64,000 bases of DNA from Actinomycetota bacterium. Lineage in GTDB: Bacteria > Actinomycetota > Actinomycetes > Nanopelagicales > Nanopelagicaceae. The DNA is taken from positions 46,473 to 110,472 of the forward strand of contig WLPU01000004.1 in NCBI GenBank assembly GCA_009698615.1. Direction: 5' to 3'. Made by a program: the position numbers and the translations under genes. Positions within the stretch are counted from its first letter, which is position 1, and every line of letters begins with the position of its first letter. Below are positions 1 to 8,702 of this stretch, piece by piece. Below the pieces are notes generated by a model that saw only the letters and a program-made list of their open reading frames with translations, made no database searches and was not told the origin of the DNA.

Positions 1-522
1 CTAGAACACATTCCAGAGCGAACTGCTTGGATCTTGGCCATCATGGGGATTTGTAATATTTTCGGCGGTCTATTTGGAGGTTTGGTTTCGAAGAAAACTT
101 CTCCTCTCTTGGTTTTCAGACGAACCTACTTCGTCTGGTTTCTCATTGAACTACCTCTTGCTTTTTCATATCCGGGATGGAGTATGGCGCTGATTGCCGG
201 TGGCATTGGGCTTTGCGGCGGGGCGTTACAAGTTTTTTATCTAGAAGTCATGGAGGCGGTGCGCCCGCACGGAAGTGCGATTTCATCTCTTGGTTGGCTC
301 TGGACAGTCGAAGGTACCTTCATGTCATTTGGAGCCGCAGTCGGTGGATGGGTCTCCAACTCTCTATCACCACGAGTGTGTCTTTCATTTTCGACAATCT
401 CAGTTGCCTGCGGCCTATTAGTTCTCACAATTGGCCGCAAGCGATTAGCCGCAGCTAATGCAATTCCGACCGAGGCTCAAGATCTCAACGCAATGAAGGA
501 CAACGCTTCTCCTTCACATTAA
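1..522 (+). CDS. MFS transporter, C-terminal part (5' end outside window)
   Basis: Frame 1 is open from base 1 to the TAA at 520-522, so about 173 C-terminal residues are present and the start lies upstream. The sequence is a run of hydrophobic segments separated by short loops with basic residues (SKKTS, FRRTY, GRKRLA), ending in a hydrophilic tail of about 25 residues, which fits the last half of a 12-segment major facilitator. The glycine-rich stretches IFGGLFGG and IAGGIGLCGG are typical of MFS helices. The substrate cannot be told from this fragment. It converges on polA and shares 4 bases with its end. Confidence 0.7.
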   Translation, partial: LEHIPERTAWILAIMGICNIFGGLFGGLVSKKTSPLLVFRRTYFVWFLIELPLAFSYPGWSMALIAGGIGLCGGALQVFYLEVMEAVRPHGSAISSLGWLWTVEGTFMSFGAAVGGWVSNSLSPRVCLSFSTISVACGLLVLTIGRKRLAAANAIPTEAQDLNAMKDNASPSH

Positions 523-3098
523 TGTGCGGCTTGATTCCAGCTAGTGCCGATTCCTACGCTCACTTCAAGGGGTGCCTTAAGCGGGTAAGCAGAACCCATA
601 TTCGAGCGAACCAATTTCGTTAGTACTTCTTCTTCGCCTTCCGCCACTTCAAATATTAATTCATCATGTACTTGCAATAACAACCGCGATTTCAATTGAG
701 CTTGCGTAATAGCTCGCTCAACCAAGAGCATCGCCTCTTTGATGATATCTGCTGCAGAACCTTGGATCGGGGCATTGAGTGCCATGCGCTCTGCCACTTC
801 ACGGCGTTGTCGATTGTCATGCATGAGATCCGGTAGATATCTCCTGCGACCAAGAATCGTTTCTGTATAGCCAACTTTTCGCGCCTCCTCCACTACTGTC
901 TTCAAGTAATCTCGAATTCCACCAAAGCGCTCAAAATATCGATCCATAAGACCTTGCGCTTCGGCAGGAGAAATCGCAAGTTGTGCGGAAAGTCCATAAG
1001 AAGAAAGACCATAGGCAAGGCCATATGACATCGCCTTAATTTGGCGCCTCATCTCAGGAGTTACTTGAGATCCCTCAACACCAAAAACCTCCGAAGCCAC
1101 GCTCGAATGTAGGTCCTCCCCCGAAGAAAAAGCTGCCAACAAATGCGCATCGTCGGAAAGGTGAGCCATGATTCGCATTTCAATTTGGCTGTAGTCAGCA
1201 GTCAATAAGGAGACAAAGCCTTTGCCTGGAATAAAACATTCACGAATTTTGCGACCTTCCTCACTGCGAACTGGAATGTTTTGCAAGTTTGGTCCAGTTG
1301 ATGAGAGCCGACCTGTTGCCGCAATAGTTTGCTGCAAATGAGTATGTATTCGCCCTTCAGGGGCGACTTCGGCAATCAGGCCTTCAATAGTTGTACGCAA
1401 CTTGTTTGTCTCGCGGATACGCAAGAGATGCTTCAAGATCGGATGCTGGGTCTTCTCGGCTAAGGTTTCAAGTGATTCGGCATCTGTTGTATACCCAGTT
1501 TTAATCTTCTTTGTTTTCGGCAGCTTTAACTCATCAAAGAGCACTACTTGCAACTGCTTAGGAGAGGCAACGTTAAATTCGTGGCCTGCGACTTCGTACG
1601 CTGCTGAGGTTTCGCGATCTACCTCGCCTTGGAAAAACTTTTGCAGCTCCTCCAATTGAGCACGATCAACCGCTATCCCTCGGCGTTCCATGACTACTAG
1701 GAGTCTGGCGATTGGCAGCTCAAGGTGTTCAAAGAGCTCCATCAGTTTTCGTTCCCGCATTTCCACAAAAAGCGCATCTTTTAAAGTGAAAAGCACCGTT
1801 GCTTGAGAGGTCAAATCACCAATCGCTAATTCAATTCCGTCTCCCCACCGACTTGAAAGATCGGAAATCTCTTGCGACCGTACCCCCGGATTCACGAGGT
1901 AGGCAGCTAAAGAGGTATCGAACTCAATTCCTTCCACTGGGACAATTCGTGCAAAGGATTTTGCATCATGGAAAATTTTCAGGATTTTCGGATTCGAAAT
2001 CCAATCGCCAATGGCACTCGAGTGAACAACAAAACCCTCAGTCGCTGAAAACGCCACTGCATAACGATGTATTCGCTCGTCAACCAATTCGTAGGAAACT
2101 GCAAGGGGACCGGAGGTTTTCTCGATAAGAGAGGAAAGTTCCGCAGCGGTTTTCACGTTGTCGGTAGGGTCCATACCAACAAGTGTGAGTGGTTCTTCTT
2201 TTACAGATTTGTTAACACCGCCACGATTAAGGAATGGTTTGAGCCGTTCTTTGAGGGTGCGAAACTCCAATTCATCTAGGAGTGGATACATTCGCTCTTC
2301 TACGATTCCGCTCCACGCAAGCGCAGCGATTTCAACATCCAATGGAACATCGTGCACCAACTGAGTCAATGCACGATTTCTCAAAACCACATCGATGTTC
2401 TGCCGGAGAGATTCACCAACCTTCCCGCCGATTCCTTCAGCATTTGTCACCAGGTTAGATAAGGAGCCATGTTCGATAATCCACTTAGCCGCCGTCTTTT
2501 CGCCAACCCCTGGTACAGATGGCAGGTTGTCGCTCGGATCTCCTCGGAGCGCAGCAAAATCCGGATAGGCGCTAGGAGACATTGAGTACTTTTCAAATAC
2601 GGCTTCGGGTGTCATTCGGACTAGATCACTCACACCGCGTTTTGGGTACAAAACCGTAATATTTGGTGTTACTAGTTGGAAAGTGTCGCGATCGCCGGAA
2701 CAGATTACAACATCGCAATTCTCCTTCTGCGCCTTCGTTGACAAAGTTGCAAGAATGTCATCTGCTTCGTACCCCTCGACCTCAAATTGCGTTATTCCGA
2801 AAGCAGTAACAAGATCATGTAAAAGCGACATCTGTGATCGAAACTCATCAGGGGTGGTAGCTCGGTTCGCCTTATATTCGGGGTACATTTGCGTACGAAA
2901 AGTTTTACGAGAAACATCAAAAGCAACTGCCACATGAGTGGGCTTTTCTTCACGCAGAAGGGAGATCAGCATCGTCGCAAATCCATAGATGGCATTGGTG
3001 TGCTGGCCTGTCGCGGTAGTGAAGTTTTCAGCAGGCAGACCGTAAAAAGCCCTATATGCCATTGAATGTCCATCGATCAGAAGTAGTCGAGGGCTCAT
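519..3098 (-). CDS. polA: DNA polymerase I
   Basis: This is a family A polymerase of 859 residues for gap filling, Okazaki processing and repair. An intact 5'-3' exonuclease domain comes first (LLIDGHSMAYRAFYGLP, EGYEADDILAT, CSGDRDTFQLV), then a 3'-5' exonuclease-like domain, then the polymerase domain with motif A (TADYSQIEMR), the O-helix region (RRQIKAMSYGLAYG) and motif C HDE near residues 811-813. The middle domain lacks the DxE pair of the proofreading site (VSYELVD instead), so proofreading is probably lost, as is common in actinobacteria. The start is taken as ATG 3098 and not ATG 3107, because a TAGAAT -10 box lies exactly 7 bases before it and would leave no leader. The longer form would add MLI. 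Confidence 0.97.
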   Translation of the reverse strand: MSPRLLLIDGHSMAYRAFYGLPAENFTTATGQHTNAIYGFATMLISLLREEKPTHVAVAFDVSRKTFRTQMYPEYKANRATTPDEFRSQMSLLHDLVTAFGITQFEVEGYEADDILATLSTKAQKENCDVVICSGDRDTFQLVTPNITVLYPKRGVSDLVRMTPEAVFEKYSMSPSAYPDFAALRGDPSDNLPSVPGVGEKTAAKWIIEHGSLSNLVTNAEGIGGKVGESLRQNIDVVLRNRALTQLVHDVPLDVEIAALAWSGIVEERMYPLLDELEFRTLKERLKPFLNRGGVNKSVKEEPLTLVGMDPTDNVKTAAELSSLIEKTSGPLAVSYELVDERIHRYAVAFSATEGFVVHSSAIGDWISNPKILKIFHDAKSFARIVPVEGIEFDTSLAAYLVNPGVRSQEISDLSSRWGDGIELAIGDLTSQATVLFTLKDALFVEMRERKLMELFEHLELPIARLLVVMERRGIAVDRAQLEELQKFFQGEVDRETSAAYEVAGHEFNVASPKQLQVVLFDELKLPKTKKIKTGYTTDAESLETLAEKTQHPILKHLLRIRETNKLRTTIEGLIAEVAPEGRIHTHLQQTIAATGRLSSTGPNLQNIPVRSEEGRKIRECFIPGKGFVSLLTADYSQIEMRIMAHLSDDAHLLAAFSSGEDLHSSVASEVFGVEGSQVTPEMRRQIKAMSYGLAYGLSSYGLSAQLAISPAEAQGLMDRYFERFGGIRDYLKTVVEEARKVGYTETILGRRRYLPDLMHDNRQRREVAERMALNAPIQGSAADIIKEAMLLVERAITQAQLKSRLLLQVHDELIFEVAEGEEEVLTKLVRSNMGSAYPLKAPLEVSVGIGTSWNQAAH

Positions 3099-3111
3099 GA
3101 TGAGCATTCTA
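3098..3111 (-). promoter_or_regulatory. -10 box for leaderless polA transcript
   Basis: On the minus strand TAGAAT (3106-3111) is followed by 7 bases and then the ATG at 3098. That spacing puts the transcription start on the A of the start codon. No Shine-Dalgarno sequence precedes the ATG. The -35 region is not recognisable. The leaderless reading is an inference from geometry. Confidence 0.5.
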
Positions 3112-3123
3112 TTGGGCGCAAGA

Positions 3124-3137
3124 TAGAATCTGCCGTA
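3124..3137 (+). promoter_or_regulatory. -10 box for leaderless thioesterase transcript
   Basis: TAGAAT (3124-3129) is followed by exactly 7 bases and the ATG at 3137. It mirrors the polA promoter on the other strand: same hexamer, same spacing, with the two boxes 12 bases apart. A weak -35 candidate (TGAGCA, 3101-3106) lies 17 bases upstream. No ribosome binding site is visible. Confidence 0.5.
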
Positions 3138-3550
3138 TGAGTGATAATTCAGAATTTATGAAGCAGCTACGTGTTCGAGGCAGCGGCGCCCTCGATAAGA
3201 AGATGGGCATTGAAATCATTGAAGCTTCGCCGCAACGACTTGTTGCAACGATGCCAGTAGAAGGCAACACTCAACCGATAGGTTTGTTGCACGGAGGGGC
3301 AAATGTCGTTCTGGCAGAGAGTTTGGGATCCATCGGAACTCAGTTGCATGCAGGGCCAGAGCGCAAAGTGGTCGGCATCGACATCAATGCAACTCACCAC
3401 AAATCAGCAACTTCCGGAATTGTGACAGCAGTCGCGACTGCGGTTTCTTTAGGCAAGACGATGTGCAGCTATGAGATCGTGATCACAAATGACAAAGGTG
3501 AGCGAACATGTACTGCTCGAATTACTTGTTTGATTTTGGCACAGAGATAA
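3137..3550 (+). CDS. PaaI-type hotdog-fold thioesterase
   Basis: A 137-residue single-domain protein of the PaaI/YbgC-like hotdog superfamily, which hydrolyses acyl-CoA thioesters. The family core is present: Q-P-I-G-L-L-H-G-G (the His-Gly-Gly of the central helix), AESLGSIGT, then VGIDINATHHKSA and the final strands ending TARITCLIL. Related proteins act on 1,4-dihydroxy-2-naphthoyl-CoA or on phenylacetyl-CoA intermediates; the substrate cannot be chosen here. The same position beside polA is occupied by a thioesterase in Streptomyces. It is divergent from polA and ends 4 bases before livF on the opposite strand. Confidence 0.85.
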   Translation: MSDNSEFMKQLRVRGSGALDKKMGIEIIEASPQRLVATMPVEGNTQPIGLLHGGANVVLAESLGSIGTQLHAGPERKVVGIDINATHHKSATSGIVTAVATAVSLGKTMCSYEIVITNDKGERTCTARITCLILAQR

Positions 3551-3554
3551 ATCT

Positions 3555-4268
3555 CTAGCCGCCGAGGTAGGCCTTGGTTACCGCTTCGTCTTTAGCAAGA
3601 TCTGAAGCATTCCCGCTCATTTTTATCAAGCCAGATTCAAGGACGTAGGCCCGGTCTGCTACATCCAAAGCCGCAGATGCGTTTTGCTCGATCAGCAAAA
3701 TTGTAATTCCTTGTTCGCGAATCTTGATAATGGTTTCAAAAATCATATCCACCAAAACAGGTGCAAGACCCATTGATGGTTCATCCAAGAGCAAGAGTTT
3801 TGGTGCCCCCATCATTGCTCGGGCAACGGCCAACATCTGTTGTTCGCCACCTGACATCGTGCCGCCCTTTTGTTCATAGCGTTCGCGAAGTCGGGGGAAG
3901 AGGTCCAATACGCGTTCACGATCTGCTTCGATTCCAGCTTTGTCGTTTCGCAAGAATGCACCCAAATCGAGATTCTCACGCACTGACATTCGGGGGAAAA
4001 TACGCCGACCTTCAGGCGATTGACATAAGCCTTTCGCAACAATTTCGTGTCCCGGACGGCCTTCAATACTCTCGCCTTGGAAAGTTATCGACCCCTCTTT
4101 AGGTTTCAAGAGACCAGAAATCGTTCGAAGAGTCGTTGATTTTCCGGCTCCGTTAGAACCAATCAACGTAACAATTTCACCTTCGTTGACCGTGAGGGAG
4201 ACGCCCTTTACAGCCAAGATCGAACCGTATGCCACTTTGAGATCTTTAACTTCTAGAAGAGCGCTCAT
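3555..4268 (-). CDS. livF: Branched-chain amino acid ABC transporter ATPase LivF
   Basis: A 237-residue ABC ATPase that powers import with LivG. It shows Walker A (GSNGAGKST), a Q-loop region, the signature MSGGEQQ, Walker B LLLLDEPS and the switch histidine region (LLIEQNASAAL). LivF proteins are typically about 235 residues, as here. Its ATG overlaps the livG stop (ATGA) and is preceded by GGGAGAGAAGG. It is the last gene of livK-H-M-G-F and converges on the thioesterase gene with only 4 bases between them, so there is no room for a separate terminator. Confidence 0.95.
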   Translation of the reverse strand: MSALLEVKDLKVAYGSILAVKGVSLTVNEGEIVTLIGSNGAGKSTTLRTISGLLKPKEGSITFQGESIEGRPGHEIVAKGLCQSPEGRRIFPRMSVRENLDLGAFLRNDKAGIEADRERVLDLFPRLRERYEQKGGTMSGGEQQMLAVARAMMGAPKLLLLDEPSMGLAPVLVDMIFETIIKIREQGITILLIEQNASAALDVADRAYVLESGLIKMSGNASDLAKDEAVTKAYLGG

Positions 4269-5044
4269 GCCTTCTCTCCCTTTGCTTTGCCTAGGTAGGC
4301 CTCAATTACTCGTTGGTTGGACTTGATTTCGGCTGGTGAACCTTCAGCAATCTTCTCGCCTTGATCCAAAACTGTGACGCGCTCAGAAACTGTCATCACA
4401 ACGCTCATGTCGTGCTCAATGAGCAAAATTGAAACATCTTGCTCGTCGCGGACCTTGTACACAAAATTAATGAAGGTCAAAGACTCTTGCGGATTCATAC
4501 CGGCAGTTGGTTCATCAAGGAGCAACACTTTTGGTTTCAAAGCTAGAGCGCGTGCAACCTCTAAACGGCGTTGATCGCCGTAAGAAAGATTGCGTGCATA
4601 CTCACCCGCCCATTTGCCGATCCCAACAAAATCCAAGAGTGCCCGGGCATCTTCGCGTGCCTTCTTTTCTTCACGGCGCTGGCCTGGAGTACCAAGGATT
4701 GTTGCCACAATTCCAGCCTTAAGGTGAGAGTGCATGGCCACCATGACATTTTCTTCTGCTGTCATGAGACCAAAAAGTCGGATGTTTTGAAATGTACGAG
4801 CAACTCCGCCAGAGGCAATCTTGTGAGGTGGGCGTGCTGTGATATCCACTTCTCCGAAAATAACGTTGCCGCTCGTTGGCTTGTATAAACCAGTAAGGAC
4901 ATTGAAGAATGTCGTTTTACCGGCACCGTTAGGTCCGATCAAACTAACAATTTTTCCGGTAGGGATGTCGAAGGTGACGTCATTGACGGCGGTGAGCCCA
5001 CCGAACTTAACGGTTATGTTCTTTGCTGAAAGCGCGCTTGTCAT
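4265..5044 (-). CDS. livG: Branched-chain amino acid ABC transporter ATPase LivG
   Basis: A 259-residue ABC ATPase, the partner of LivF on the cytoplasmic face of LivHM. It shows Walker A (GPNGAGKTT), the signature LSYGDQR, Walker B (LLLDEPTAGMNP) and a C-terminal extension with the family motif EGSPAEIKSN...VIEAYLG, which LivG proteins carry and which is absent from most ABC families. Its ATG overlaps the livM stop as TAATG, indicating translational coupling. Confidence 0.95.
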   Translation of the reverse strand: MTSALSAKNITVKFGGLTAVNDVTFDIPTGKIVSLIGPNGAGKTTFFNVLTGLYKPTSGNVIFGEVDITARPPHKIASGGVARTFQNIRLFGLMTAEENVMVAMHSHLKAGIVATILGTPGQRREEKKAREDARALLDFVGIGKWAGEYARNLSYGDQRRLEVARALALKPKVLLLDEPTAGMNPQESLTFINFVYKVRDEQDVSILLIEHDMSVVMTVSERVTVLDQGEKIAEGSPAEIKSNQRVIEAYLGKAKGEKA

Positions 5045-6222
5045 TAGTGAGCGCCCCCCACATTTGAAGTCGTGTCATCTGCTTCATGCAAAATTGCCTT
5101 AAGACGCGATTCGGGAATCATGCCCTCTCTCTTAAAGAGCATCATCAAAATCAAGACACCACCAAAGAGTAGGAAGTTGTACGAAGGGAAATTGATAGAT
5201 GTGCCAAAGGTGTTATTGACCAAATCCCCAAAGGCGGGCAATCCGGTTGAGTTAATCCAGGCAACTAGAAGTGCGCCAACCATTACTCCCCAGACGTTAC
5301 CCATTCCGCCGAGCACAACCATCGCTAGCAAGATGATGGAAATTGAAAAGTTAAAACGATCAGCAAAAACGCCATTAACGTGCGTGGCAAATGCAACGCC
5401 GCCCACGCCACCACTAAATGCTCCAACGGCATATGCGGCCAGTTTGGTGGACATGAGAGGAACACCCATCATGCTTGCTGCAAGTTCATCCTCACGGATT
5501 GCTAACCACGCACGTCCTAGTCGTCCCTTACGCAATCGCAGGGAGACGAAAACCATTATGGCCGTGAGCAAGACGAAAATTGCGAACTTCCAGCTAAAGT
5601 CAAATGGGCCAAGAATTTTGCCAGGGACTGAAATGTTATCTACCGGGGAAATTCCCTTGGTTCCGTTAGACATATTAAAGCCAGCAATATTTTCTCCGTT
5701 GGTAAAAACCTGAGGGATTATCTCACCAAAGCCAAGTGTGACCAGGGCAAGGTAGTCGCTCTTCAAACGCAAAGTTGGCGCTCCAATAATGATTCCAAAG
5801 AAGGCGCAAATAAGTCCGCCGATAAATAGCACTCCCCAAAAAGTTACGTGAATACCTGGAAGCTTTGCAGCATCCGATGGTGAGCCGAGGTGAATATTTA
5901 CCTGTCGGAAAAATGCGGACATGAACCAACCTGCGGTGTAACCGCCAATGGCCCAAAAGGCAACGAACCCAAGGTCCAACAATCCCGCATACCCGACAAC
6001 GATGTTAAGGCCCAAGGCACATATAACCCAGACCATTGCCTCGTTAATCGTTGTGGGAGGAAACCAATTTTGGAAAATAGTTTGTGGGCCATCCGGCAAG
6101 TTGTACATGATGTAGGTGTAGAAAACCCAGATGATGACTGCAGCAATGAGGAAACCAATGGTCCACTTCTTATGGCTGGCACTTTGTTTGGGAGTTTTTG
6201 ATTTGCGTAATTTCATAGTCAT
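5044..6222 (-). CDS. livM: Branched-chain amino acid ABC permease LivM
   Basis: A 392-residue inner-membrane permease with an N-terminal basic stretch (about 20 residues rich in Lys and Ser) before the first membrane helix and roughly nine to ten hydrophobic segments. The LivM signature is clear: GLNIVVGYAGLLDLGFVAF, APTLRLKSDYLALVTLGFGE and GMGNVWGVMVGALL. Three starts are close together: GTG 6225, ATG 6222 and ATG 6216. I choose 6222 because AGAAGG stands 4 bases before it and it overlaps the livH TGA. ATG 6216 is the better-spaced alternative (10 bases). Confidence 0.93.
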   Translation of the reverse strand: MTMKLRKSKTPKQSASHKKWTIGFLIAAVIIWVFYTYIMYNLPDGPQTIFQNWFPPTTINEAMVWVICALGLNIVVGYAGLLDLGFVAFWAIGGYTAGWFMSAFFRQVNIHLGSPSDAAKLPGIHVTFWGVLFIGGLICAFFGIIIGAPTLRLKSDYLALVTLGFGEIIPQVFTNGENIAGFNMSNGTKGISPVDNISVPGKILGPFDFSWKFAIFVLLTAIMVFVSLRLRKGRLGRAWLAIREDELAASMMGVPLMSTKLAAYAVGAFSGGVGGVAFATHVNGVFADRFNFSISIILLAMVVLGGMGNVWGVMVGALLVAWINSTGLPAFGDLVNNTFGTSINFPSYNFLLFGGVLILMMLFKREGMIPESRLKAILHEADDTTSNVGGAH

Positions 6223-7262
6223 CACACCTTCTCTGTAACGGCTTTGCCGAGTAAGCCTGTAGGCCTAAATGCCATGAGAAGAATCAAGATCGAAAAGACA
6301 ACAGTTTGTGACCATTGCTGTCCCAGGCCGATTGGCAATCCATCGTTGAGTCCTTGAATAAGGCCGATGAGCAGCGCACCGAGAACAGCTCCTTGAAGGT
6401 TTCCAATTCCACCCATAACCGCCGAGGTAAATGCGATCAAACCTAGTTGATACCCCAAGTTATAGCTTGTGAGTCCGCGAGTTTGCTGGAAGAGCAATCC
6501 AGCTGCGCCAGCCAAGGCGCCACCTAAAGCGAAAGTGAAAGAAATAGTCCTATCAACATTGATGCCCATAAGGCGTGCTGCATCTTGATCTTGCGCCGTT
6601 GCACGCATCGCTTTACCTTGACGAGTGCGAGTAACTATCCATGACATCAAAATTAACAGTGGCGTTGTAATTACGAAGGAGAGAAGGGTCGTATAGGGAA
6701 TCTTGATAGTGGAAATGTGAAAATACCCCGATGGCAAAACGCTATTCCAAGTCTTTGGACCAGAACCATTCCAACGCAATCCGATAAATTGCAATACAAA
6801 AGAAACACCAACAGCGGTAATCAGCGGAGCCAACTTGGGGGCACGCCTTAACCGTCGATAGGCGAAGCGCTCAATGCCAACATTCACAGTGGCAGCCAAG
6901 ATCATGACGGTGAGTAAACACATCAAAAACAATCCCCATGCGGCCGGGCTTGATGAATCTCTATGAAACCAAATAGTGATGAAGTTTGCTGAAAATACCG
7001 CGCTCAGCATAAACAAATCGCCATGAGCGAAGTTAATCAACTCAATAATTCCATAAACGAGTGTGTATCCCAATGCGATGAGCGCGTAAAGAATCCCATT
7101 ACTAAGACCAATGAGAGAGGCTTGGAAAAACTGAGAAGGAGATTTCAAAAAATTAATGCCTAGCCAGAATAAAAGTCCAAAGGCTGCGATAATGCTCAGA
7201 GTTCTTTCGAGGTAGCGTCTGCGATCTTGTCTAGCTTGATATCCGCCGCTAAATAATGACAC
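6222..7262 (-). CDS. livH: Branched-chain amino acid ABC permease LivH
   Basis: A 346-residue membrane permease that forms the transport channel with LivM. It shows LivH landmarks: LSNGILYALIALGYTLVYG, IIELINFAHGDLFML, the coupling loop region TRQGKAMRATAQDQDAA and GGIGNLQGAVLGA. The N terminus (QARQDRRRYLERT) is a longer basic cytoplasmic extension than in enterobacterial LivH. The start is GTG 7262, preceded by AAGGAGC at 4 bases. It lies 150 bases downstream of livK, separated by a strong hairpin. Confidence 0.94.
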   Translation of the reverse strand: MSLFSGGYQARQDRRRYLERTLSIIAAFGLLFWLGINFLKSPSQFFQASLIGLSNGILYALIALGYTLVYGIIELINFAHGDLFMLSAVFSANFITIWFHRDSSSPAAWGLFLMCLLTVMILAATVNVGIERFAYRRLRRAPKLAPLITAVGVSFVLQFIGLRWNGSGPKTWNSVLPSGYFHISTIKIPYTTLLSFVITTPLLILMSWIVTRTRQGKAMRATAQDQDAARLMGINVDRTISFTFALGGALAGAAGLLFQQTRGLTSYNLGYQLGLIAFTSAVMGGIGNLQGAVLGALLIGLIQGLNDGLPIGLGQQWSQTVVFSILILLMAFRPTGLLGKAVTEKV

Positions 7263-7348
7263 TCGCGCTCCTTAGATGCCTACCTGAAAGTGGTTCATAG
7301 TATTACACGCTACTAGATAAGGAAAGTGAAAACCGATACGAAATAAGT

Positions 7349-7377
7349 AATGGGGTGGGCTTGTGGCCCACCCCATT
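7349..7377 (-). terminator. Hairpin between livK and livH (attenuator/terminator)
   Basis: A perfect 12-base-pair stem (7349-7360 with 7366-7377) closes a 5-base loop. On the minus strand it is followed by TTACTTATTTCG, only moderately U-rich. It lies 36 bases beyond the livK stop and 86 bases before the livH start. The likely role is partial termination, so that the binding protein is made in excess over the permease and ATPase subunits. Confidence 0.75.
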
Positions 7378-7412
7378 GCCTTCAACTTTGTGAGGCTAGA
7401 AATAGTTAAGAG

Positions 7413-8681
7413 TTACTTAACTGTCCAAGCACGCAATGTTGTTTCTTCTCCACCCTTGACAACTTCAATGGTGATGTCCTTAGCCAATGTGTCGCCTGAC
7501 AAGGTGCTGATTACAAGCGCCTTACCAAGTACAGACTGGTTAGCAGGAATTGTGATTCCTGAGCCAGAGAAGATGGCGTTTGTAACGCCCTTGCGAGTTC
7601 CATCTGACTTCGCAATTGCTGCCAAGATAACTTGAACTGCAGCTACGCCGTAGATTGGGTAAGACCCGATTGGATCCTTACCGTATGCAGCCTTGTAAGC
7701 CTTAACGAACTTCGCGCCTGCGCCATTTGGTGCATTCTTAAGAAGAAGTTCAGTTGAAAGACCTGCGAAGGAGAGGTATGCACCGTCTGCTTCTGGCATT
7801 TTGTTGAAGTCTGGGTATCCAGTAAATCCGTCTGGTGCCATCATCTTCACAGCAGTGTTATCTCCAAGGACCTTGAACTTGTCCTTAACGAGTTGTCCAC
7901 CGTTGTTGTCGAAAATTCCACCGATATAGAGCATGTCTGGCTTCAATGCAGCGATCTTTGTGAAGAGGGCTTCGTATGAAGACTGCTTTGAATCCCAGCC
8001 TTCTCCGTATGAGCCACTTGAAAGAACGTTGAGGCCAATCTTCTTAGCTTCAGTTGTGAATGCCTGAGCAACACCTTGACCGTAGGTCTGTGTGTCGTTA
8101 AGAACATAAACACTCTTGATGCCAATTGACTTTGCGAACTGTGCAGCAGCTGAACCCTGAATATCATCAGTGGTGCAAACACGTGCGTAGTTGCGGATGC
8201 CCTTTGGATAATAGATATCTGGCTCGCCTGGGTTCCATACCTTGGTAAGACCAGGGTTGGTGTTGGCGTCAGAAACCATTGTCATTGCTCCACCAGGAGC
8301 TTGGTTAAGAATAGGTACAATAATCTTTGCGCAACCTGAGTTGTAAGTTCCCATTACAGCAACTTCACTCTTGTTGGCTACGTGTGCTTGAGCGTTGGCG
8401 GCGCACTTGGCGTCATCCCATCCACCCTTAGCAGCTGTTGCGTTGTCATAAACCTTGAACTTGATTGCATACTTGCCAACCTTGTTCCCGATTTGCTTCA
8501 AGTACAACTGAATTGCCTTATTAGTTGAATCATTTGAGTCGAATGATGATCCTTGTAGCGGAAGATCAGACGAAATCGTGAGCACGGTGGCTGCATTGGA
8601 TGCAGTTGCGCCCGCTACTAGTGCAGTAGTCACCATTGCCGCAGCGGCAATAGCACTTACAACACGGAAACTCTTCTTCAT
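7413..8681 (-). CDS. livK: Branched-chain amino acid type periplasmic-binding protein LivK
   Basis: A 422-residue extracellular solute-binding protein of the LivJ/LivK (type I fold) family, feeding the LivHMGF importer. Start 8681 (MKKSFRV) is favoured because AGGAAGG lies 7 bases upstream; an upstream GTG/ATG extension would add a proline-rich run before the signal peptide. The signal sequence is Lys-Lys, a hydrophobic Ala-rich core, then ATASNA-A, a type I signal-peptidase site. No lipobox cysteine is present; the first Cys is far into the mature protein (DAKCAAN). Most binding proteins of Gram-positive bacteria are lipoproteins, so this is unusual. The substrate may be a branched-chain amino acid but could be another amide or amino acid. 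Confidence 0.9.
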   Translation of the reverse strand: MKKSFRVVSAIAAAAMVTTALVAGATASNAATVLTISSDLPLQGSSFDSNDSTNKAIQLYLKQIGNKVGKYAIKFKVYDNATAAKGGWDDAKCAANAQAHVANKSEVAVMGTYNSGCAKIIVPILNQAPGGAMTMVSDANTNPGLTKVWNPGEPDIYYPKGIRNYARVCTTDDIQGSAAAQFAKSIGIKSVYVLNDTQTYGQGVAQAFTTEAKKIGLNVLSSGSYGEGWDSKQSSYEALFTKIAALKPDMLYIGGIFDNNGGQLVKDKFKVLGDNTAVKMMAPDGFTGYPDFNKMPEADGAYLSFAGLSTELLLKNAPNGAGAKFVKAYKAAYGKDPIGSYPIYGVAAVQVILAAIAKSDGTRKGVTNAIFSGSGITIPANQSVLGKALVISTLSGDTLAKDITIEVVKGGEETTLRAWTVK

Positions 8682-8702
8682 GTAGTGCCTTCCTGTTACT
8701 TG

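Noticed and set aside
519..522. Overlap of MFS and polA stops as a possible frameshift or fusion
   Set aside because: Convergent genes with a four-base overlap are common in compact genomes; both reading frames are intact.
5072..5713. 213-residue open frame on the plus strand
   Set aside because: It is antisense to livM, lies wholly inside it, has no ribosome binding site and a composition expected of a complementary membrane-protein gene.
7349..7377. Possible repeat element or mobile remnant
   Set aside because: It is a simple hairpin with no other copy that I can find in the window.
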